55,143 bases of DNA from Betaproteobacteria bacterium (lineage in GTDB: Bacteria; Pseudomonadota; Gammaproteobacteria; Burkholderiales; Rhodocyclaceae), in contig WREP01000014.1 of NCBI GenBank assembly GCA_009779265.1, forward strand, positions 1 through 55,143, in the 5' to 3' direction. The notes beneath the pieces are model-generated. The model worked only from the letters and a program-made list of their open reading frames with translations, did not search any database and was not told the DNA's origin. Below, one piece after another: positions 51,485 through 55,143 of the stretch (position 1 is its first letter; every line of letters begins with the position of its first letter). A program made the position numbers and the translations under genes.

Positions 51485-53560
51485 TCATTCGGGCGCGGGA
51501 ATTTGAAAGACGGTGATCTGCCCATCCTGTCTCCCCGCCGCCAGTTGCTCGCCCGCCTCGTCAAACGCAAGAGCCGTTACCGGGCCGCCGATGCGCCCTT
51601 GGCCGAGCATCTGGTGGGTATCGAGATTCCAGACCCGCACCAGCCCGTCATATGAGCCGCTGGCGAGCAATTTTCCGTCATCGCTGAGGGCGGCGCGAAG
51701 CGGCCTGTAATAACCCTCTGGACTGCGATTACGCTGGCGCGGTAGCCGGGCGATGATTTCAGCCTTGTCAAAATCCCACACGGCCAGACGGAATTGGCGT
51801 GCATCGTTAACCACGCCACGGTTCGCGCGGCTGGGAAAGGGGGTGAGCAAATACCCGCTGCCAACGAGTTTTCCTGAACTCAGCCGATAGGTTCCGCTCG
51901 TATTGGCGTCGGGGTGATTCAAAAGGAGCCACAGGTACTGTCCATCTGCGGACAATGCCATGTGATCGGTTGCCCATTCATGCTCAAGTTCCAATTGATA
52001 CCTTTTCACGTCGCCGCTAGGTTTCAAGCGCCCAACCCGTACCTCGTCGTTGTCGTAAAGCACGGCCAGTCTCCCATTGCGCGTCGCAGCACAAGCGACT
52101 TTCACATCGGCGGGAATGGCGGGCAGACTGGGGCCGCTAGCAGCATAGCGCCTGGAAAGACTTTCTATATCCTCGGAAACTGGCCCTGTTTCTGGATCAA
52201 GCACAGTAAAATCGAACGATGACGGTTGCGCATCGATCCATTCTTGCCGCCATTGAATGATTCGCTTCTTCCATTGCTTTAACTGATCCGGCCCAAGGTT
52301 TGTTGCGACCGTCAGTTCGGCGGGTTTTTCGGGGATTTTGTAATCCTGCTGTTGACGCACAGCCTGCGTGGGGGCGCAAGAGGCAGCGCCCTGCTGCACG
52401 TGCAAAGAGGGCAGCGCCAAAAGCCGCAGAGGAACAGGGATACGGTAAAGAGCGCCGCTCTGAGGGTTGCTAAACGGCTCTTGCTCGCGGCTGTCATCTT
52501 CAATTATCAGCGCGAACACGGAAGCACCGTCCACATGTGGGGCCAAGGCGATGACCCTGCCGGGCAGCGCCAGCGCATCGCTTTTCCCGTTGCCATTCAT
52601 TCCGAGAAAAGTGATTTCCTGACTCTTTTTTTCGTCCCATTTCAGTATCTGCGCTGCGGCAACCCAGCGGCCCAAAGGATCGGCGGCCACAGTATCGGCG
52701 AAAACGCCCGGCGGTATCTCATCATAAGGGGGTGCGTCCCTCTGTTGGGTCAACCGGCGCGGCGGTCCACACCCATCAAGGCGCTCGACCATAAAACCTT
52801 CATTGCCCGTGTAGGCTAGAAACCAGCCCTTGCCACCCACGGCTTGGCCCGAGCGCATGATCTGGTCGCTATTGGGTGGTGCCATGTCATTGCGCGTCGA
52901 TATTTCTATGCTATCCGGGATGCTCCACAGAGAAATGTTGCGGCCAACATCGTAGTGGCGGATCTGCCATTCATTGACCAGCAAAACCGTGCCGTCACCG
53001 GAAAAATGGATTGCAACAGGGATTCCAGAATCATCCAACATCGAATCGAATATCCGCAAACGCTTTCCGCTGGCGACTTCCCACAATTGCGTCGTGGCAT
53101 CGTCCGCGCCGCTGGCGAGTAACTGTCCATCAGGCGAAAACGCGAGCGCGGAAATGGCTCCCACATGTCCAGAAAAGGCTCGCACGGGTTTGTCTTGCAC
53201 CAGCGACCAAAGCACCAGCCGGGAATCCGCGTAGCCGATGGCGGCGAGTGTGCCGTCGGGATTCAACGCCACGGCGGTGGGTTTCTTTTCGTCGTTGCTC
53301 CCCGCAATGGTCTTGACCGTCTTGAGATCAGCGGTATTCCAGACAACGATATTGCCGGCGATTTCAATATGCGCGGCGGTGCGCCCATCGGCGGAAACGG
53401 CCAGCGCGCCAGGCCAGGACGCGATGTCGTCGAAGTCAAGGCGGGTAATGCCTTGCGCCAGCGCCGGTTTTTCCGTGCCGTCAGCGCCCGTCGCCACTTC
53501 GGAAATGGCGAACGACAGGGCCATCAGCAGGATCAGAAGCGGATATGACTTGGCGGACAA
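51485..53560 (-). CDS. Secreted WD40-repeat protein
   Basis: A 691-residue protein. The start is a TTG at 53560 preceded by AAGGAG at seven bases, opening a signal peptide (LSAKSYPLLILLMALSFAISEVATGA). At least five WD40-type blades are visible, e.g. AISALAFSPDGQLLASGADDATTQLWEV and LLASGSYDGLVRVWNLD. A periplasmic or surface scaffold is likely; partner unknown. An upstream in-frame ATG would place the start across the divergent antitoxin gene, and is rejected. Confidence 0.82.
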   Translation of the reverse strand: MSAKSYPLLILLMALSFAISEVATGADGTEKPALAQGITRLDFDDIASWPGALAVSADGRTAAHIEIAGNIVVWNTADLKTVKTIAGSNDEKKPTAVALNPDGTLAAIGYADSRLVLWSLVQDKPVRAFSGHVGAISALAFSPDGQLLASGADDATTQLWEVASGKRLRIFDSMLDDSGIPVAIHFSGDGTVLLVNEWQIRHYDVGRNISLWSIPDSIEISTRNDMAPPNSDQIMRSGQAVGGKGWFLAYTGNEGFMVERLDGCGPPRRLTQQRDAPPYDEIPPGVFADTVAADPLGRWVAAAQILKWDEKKSQEITFLGMNGNGKSDALALPGRVIALAPHVDGASVFALIIEDDSREQEPFSNPQSGALYRIPVPLRLLALPSLHVQQGAASCAPTQAVRQQQDYKIPEKPAELTVATNLGPDQLKQWKKRIIQWRQEWIDAQPSSFDFTVLDPETGPVSEDIESLSRRYAASGPSLPAIPADVKVACAATRNGRLAVLYDNDEVRVGRLKPSGDVKRYQLELEHEWATDHMALSADGQYLWLLLNHPDANTSGTYRLSSGKLVGSGYLLTPFPSRANRGVVNDARQFRLAVWDFDKAEIIARLPRQRNRSPEGYYRPLRAALSDDGKLLASGSYDGLVRVWNLDTHQMLGQGRIGGPVTALAFDEAGEQLAAGRQDGQITVFQIPAPE

Positions 53561-53705
53561 ATCGGTTTCTCCTTGGGTGAGGTCTGACTGCGGGCCTTTG
53601 AGAAGATAACTATATCCAAAGATCGTGTAGCGCGCGGGTTGGGCGTAGAGGCGGCATTTTGCCGCCCGTTTCGCGCAAGGCTGGACGGGGTTCACAAAAC
53701 GGGAC

Positions 53706-53727
53706 ACAATACAGAAATCTGTATTGT
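53706..53727. promoter_or_regulatory. Palindromic operator of the vapBC-like pair
   Basis: ACAATACAGA and TCTGTATTGT are perfect 10-bp arms around AA, ending 13 bases before the antitoxin ATG. TATTGT in the right arm could be the -10 element. Placement fits autorepression by the antitoxin. Confidence 0.65.
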
Positions 53728-53740
53728 TAGGCAGCAAAGC

Positions 53741-53977
53741 ATGAAAACAACCCTCAACCTGAACGACGCTTTGCTCATCGAAGCCAAGGCGCTCGCTGTC
53801 CAGCAGCGCACGAGCCTGACGCGCCTCATCGAGGAAGGGCTGCAACTGCGCCTGCGCGCCCGGAAAGCGCCTGTCCGGCGCATTCGCCTGCCCATTCATC
53901 AAGGCAAGGGCGGGCTTGTCGCCGGTCTCGATCCGTCAAATAACAGGGCCATGCTGGACGCGGCGGGCGACAAATGA
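53741..53977 (+). CDS. vapB: VapB-type antitoxin
   Basis: A 78-residue protein with an N-terminal ribbon-helix-helix (MKTTLNLNDALLIEAKALAVQQRTSLTRLIEEGL) and a C-terminal toxin-binding tail. The ATG at 53741 is chosen over longer frames as it opens the conserved fold. It overlaps the toxin gene by four bases. Confidence 0.85.
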   Translation: MKTTLNLNDALLIEAKALAVQQRTSLTRLIEEGLQLRLRARKAPVRRIRLPIHQGKGGLVAGLDPSNNRAMLDAAGDK

Positions 53978-54417
53978 CGCCCGATGTCAATGTGCTGGTC
54001 GCGGCGTCGCGCAGCGACCATCCCCATCACGCGACAGCCCTGGCTTGGCTGGAACAGGCGTTGAGTGAAGCAGGGCGCGGCGCGTTGCTCAAAGTGCAAC
54101 CGATGGTCGTGGCAAGTTTTTTACGTTTGGTGACCCATCCAAAAATTTTTGTGCAACCGACGCCAATAGCGGATGCGCTCGGTTTCGTCGCGGCGCTGCT
54201 GACCATGCCGGGCGTCGTGCAGCCCGAACTGGGAGGCGAATGGCCCGTGCTGAACAGGTTATGCACCGACAAGGCGCTGGCGGCCAATGACATCCCCGAC
54301 GCTTGGCTCGCGGCGGCCACGATTCATCAGGGGGAACATCTGGTGAGCTTCGACGCGGATTTCAAACGCTTACTGCCGCGCGAGCGTTTCACGCATCTGA
54401 TGCCGTCGCCAAGCTGA
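53974..54417 (+). CDS. vapC: VapC-type PIN-domain ribonuclease toxin
   Basis: A 147-residue PIN-domain RNase. Acidic residues are in place: Asp4 (TPDVNVLVAASR), then DIPDAWLAAATI and SFDADF. VapC toxins cleave tRNA or rRNA; the target here is unknown. The start overlaps vapB. Confidence 0.88.
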   Translation: MTPDVNVLVAASRSDHPHHATALAWLEQALSEAGRGALLKVQPMVVASFLRLVTHPKIFVQPTPIADALGFVAALLTMPGVVQPELGGEWPVLNRLCTDKALAANDIPDAWLAAATIHQGEHLVSFDADFKRLLPRERFTHLMPSPS

Positions 54418-54465
54418 AGCCAGCGTAGGGCGTTTCCTGTTGCGTGAGCGGCAACGCGGCCCGGA

Positions 54466-54607
54466 GTAGGTTGGGCGAGGCCGAAGGCCGCTGCCCGACG
54501 ATTGTGACCTCTGACACGAAGCCAGCGAGCGCAGGCTGGGTAGAGCGCCAGCGAAACCCAGCATTGCCGGCGTGTTGCTGGGTTTCGCTTCGCTCTACCC
54601 AGCCTAC
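54466..54607. repeat. Composite palindromic repeat (family B end plus family A copy 5)
   Basis: GTAGGTTGGGCGAGGCCGAAGGC, a family B left end, runs into a family A element from 54532 (AGGCTGGGTAGAGCG...CGCTCTACCCAGCCTAC). The two together span 142 bases between vapC and the edge gene. Confidence 0.82.
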
Positions 54608-54651
54608 GTGGGCTGCGTCCTGAAGACGACATCGGCAATGGCACGCCCCTG

Positions 54652-55143
54652 TCAAATCCTGAGTCGTTCCAGCAACGCCCCATTGACCTCAACCTGCTGA
54701 CGCTGCCAGCGTAGCAGGTCGCCGGAGGCAATGTCGGGCTGGCCGTCCAGCGCGCTGAGCCAGCGTTTCCAGCGGGTACGGTAGCGGTGGGTGGAGACTT
54801 CTCCGGTGATGTCGCTTCCAATCATGCGCGGGGCAGCAGCGGCGATGATGGAAAGCAGGTCATCGAGCATCAGCCGCCCCTGATCCCAATTGGTTCGCGC
54901 CACGTCTTCGCACAGGACGTCCTTGTCGATGGACAGATATAACGGCGCATCTGCGCCGGAAAGCGCACTTGATAGCCCACGGACGAGGCTTGCGGCATCG
55001 TCGAAATTGCGTGCGGCATCGCGCAGACCCAAGGCGCGCATCCAGCCGAGTTCCGCACCGATCGTCCAATACCGGACCCGCCCTTGATACAGCGGCGTCA
55101 GGTGGTTTTCCCATGCATGCCTGATGCCCACGTCCGGGGAACA
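54652..55143 (-). CDS. Ureohydrolase (arginase/agmatinase)-like protein, 5' end beyond the window
   Basis: An open minus-strand frame of 163 residues reaching the right edge. LYLSIDKDVLCEDVARTNWDQGRLMLDDLLSII..... and MIGSDITGEVS resemble the metal-binding C-terminal half of arginase-like enzymes (S.D.D motif); the N-terminal metal ligands lie off the edge. Substrate and true start are unseen. Confidence 0.65.
   Translation of the reverse strand, partial: CSPDVGIRHAWENHLTPLYQGRVRYWTIGAELGWMRALGLRDAARNFDDAASLVRGLSSALSGADAPLYLSIDKDVLCEDVARTNWDQGRLMLDDLLSIIAAAAPRMIGSDITGEVSTHRYRTRWKRWLSALDGQPDIASGDLLRWQRQQVEVNGALLERLRI

Noticed and set aside
48128..51655. Long plus-strand open frames across mfd
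   Set aside because: Antisense shadows; mfd on the minus strand has all helicase motifs.
53563..53902. N-terminal extension of the WD40 protein to an ATG at 53902
   Set aside because: It would run antisense through the vapB gene and operator, has no signal peptide at its start, and the TTG with AAGGAG explains translation better.

Overview
The window is about 55 kb of a GC-rich chromosome. It fits a betaproteobacterium, most likely Rhodocyclales-like. That inference rests on gene content and order: cysE-iscR, two cysteine desulfurases, then iscU-iscA-hscB-hscA-fdx-iscX; FNR divergent from hemN; a heavy-metal RND operon with DUF3240; and strong GC bias at third codon positions. I see no rRNA, CRISPR array, prophage or complete insertion sequence. 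One tRNA-Arg is present.

Layout. 1-3.7 kb: a transposase-like tail at the left edge, lexA, a small EamA transporter, an MHS-type MFS permease and a Sir2 deacylase. 3.7-8.0 kb (minus strand): a ferrous-iron operon (a 44-codon leader ORF, feoB, feoA) behind a promoter overlapped by a Fur-like palindrome, and a DeaD-type RNA helicase. 8.5-11.1 kb: a small hypothetical gene, then fnr and hemN diverging around an FNR box. 11.2-14.4 kb: an accessory patch with a CxxC protein of unknown function, an AT-rich membrane protein, an MqsRA toxin-antitoxin pair and many palindromic dispersed repeats. 14.4-24.6 kb: metal handling (TauE/SafE-like protein, CopA, CopZ-like chaperone, SelD, then an RND efflux operon with adaptor, pump, DUF3240 and outer-membrane factor). 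24.6-33.1 kb: an AT-rich membrane protein, two tandem Tat/Sec-type aldo/keto reductases, an NTT-like carrier, Tag glycosylase, and an ECF sigma / membrane partner / VWA lipoprotein group. 33.2-42.3 kb: tRNA-Arg, cysE and the isc operon, interrupted by two foreign-looking secreted-protein genes and two repeat elements. 42.3-51.4 kb: a J-like/DUF898 fusion, an M48 protease, serB, a short integron-cassette remnant with an attC site, a DAHP synthase and mfd. 51.5-55.1 kb: a secreted WD40-repeat protein, a VapBC-type toxin-antitoxin pair, a composite repeat and a ureohydrolase-like gene cut by the right edge.

The clearest themes are iron, Fe-S and heme supply (feo, isc, hemN, fnr) and copper/silver-type efflux (copA, copZ, cus-like). 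Between the core genes lie at least five families of palindromic repeats. The most unusual points are a repeat element flanked by an 82-bp duplication of the mqsA tail, an apparently leaderless mqsR transcript, an integrase-less attC cassette patch between serB and the DAHP synthase gene, a translationally coupled 44-codon ORF ahead of feoB, and the repeated interruption of the isc operon.
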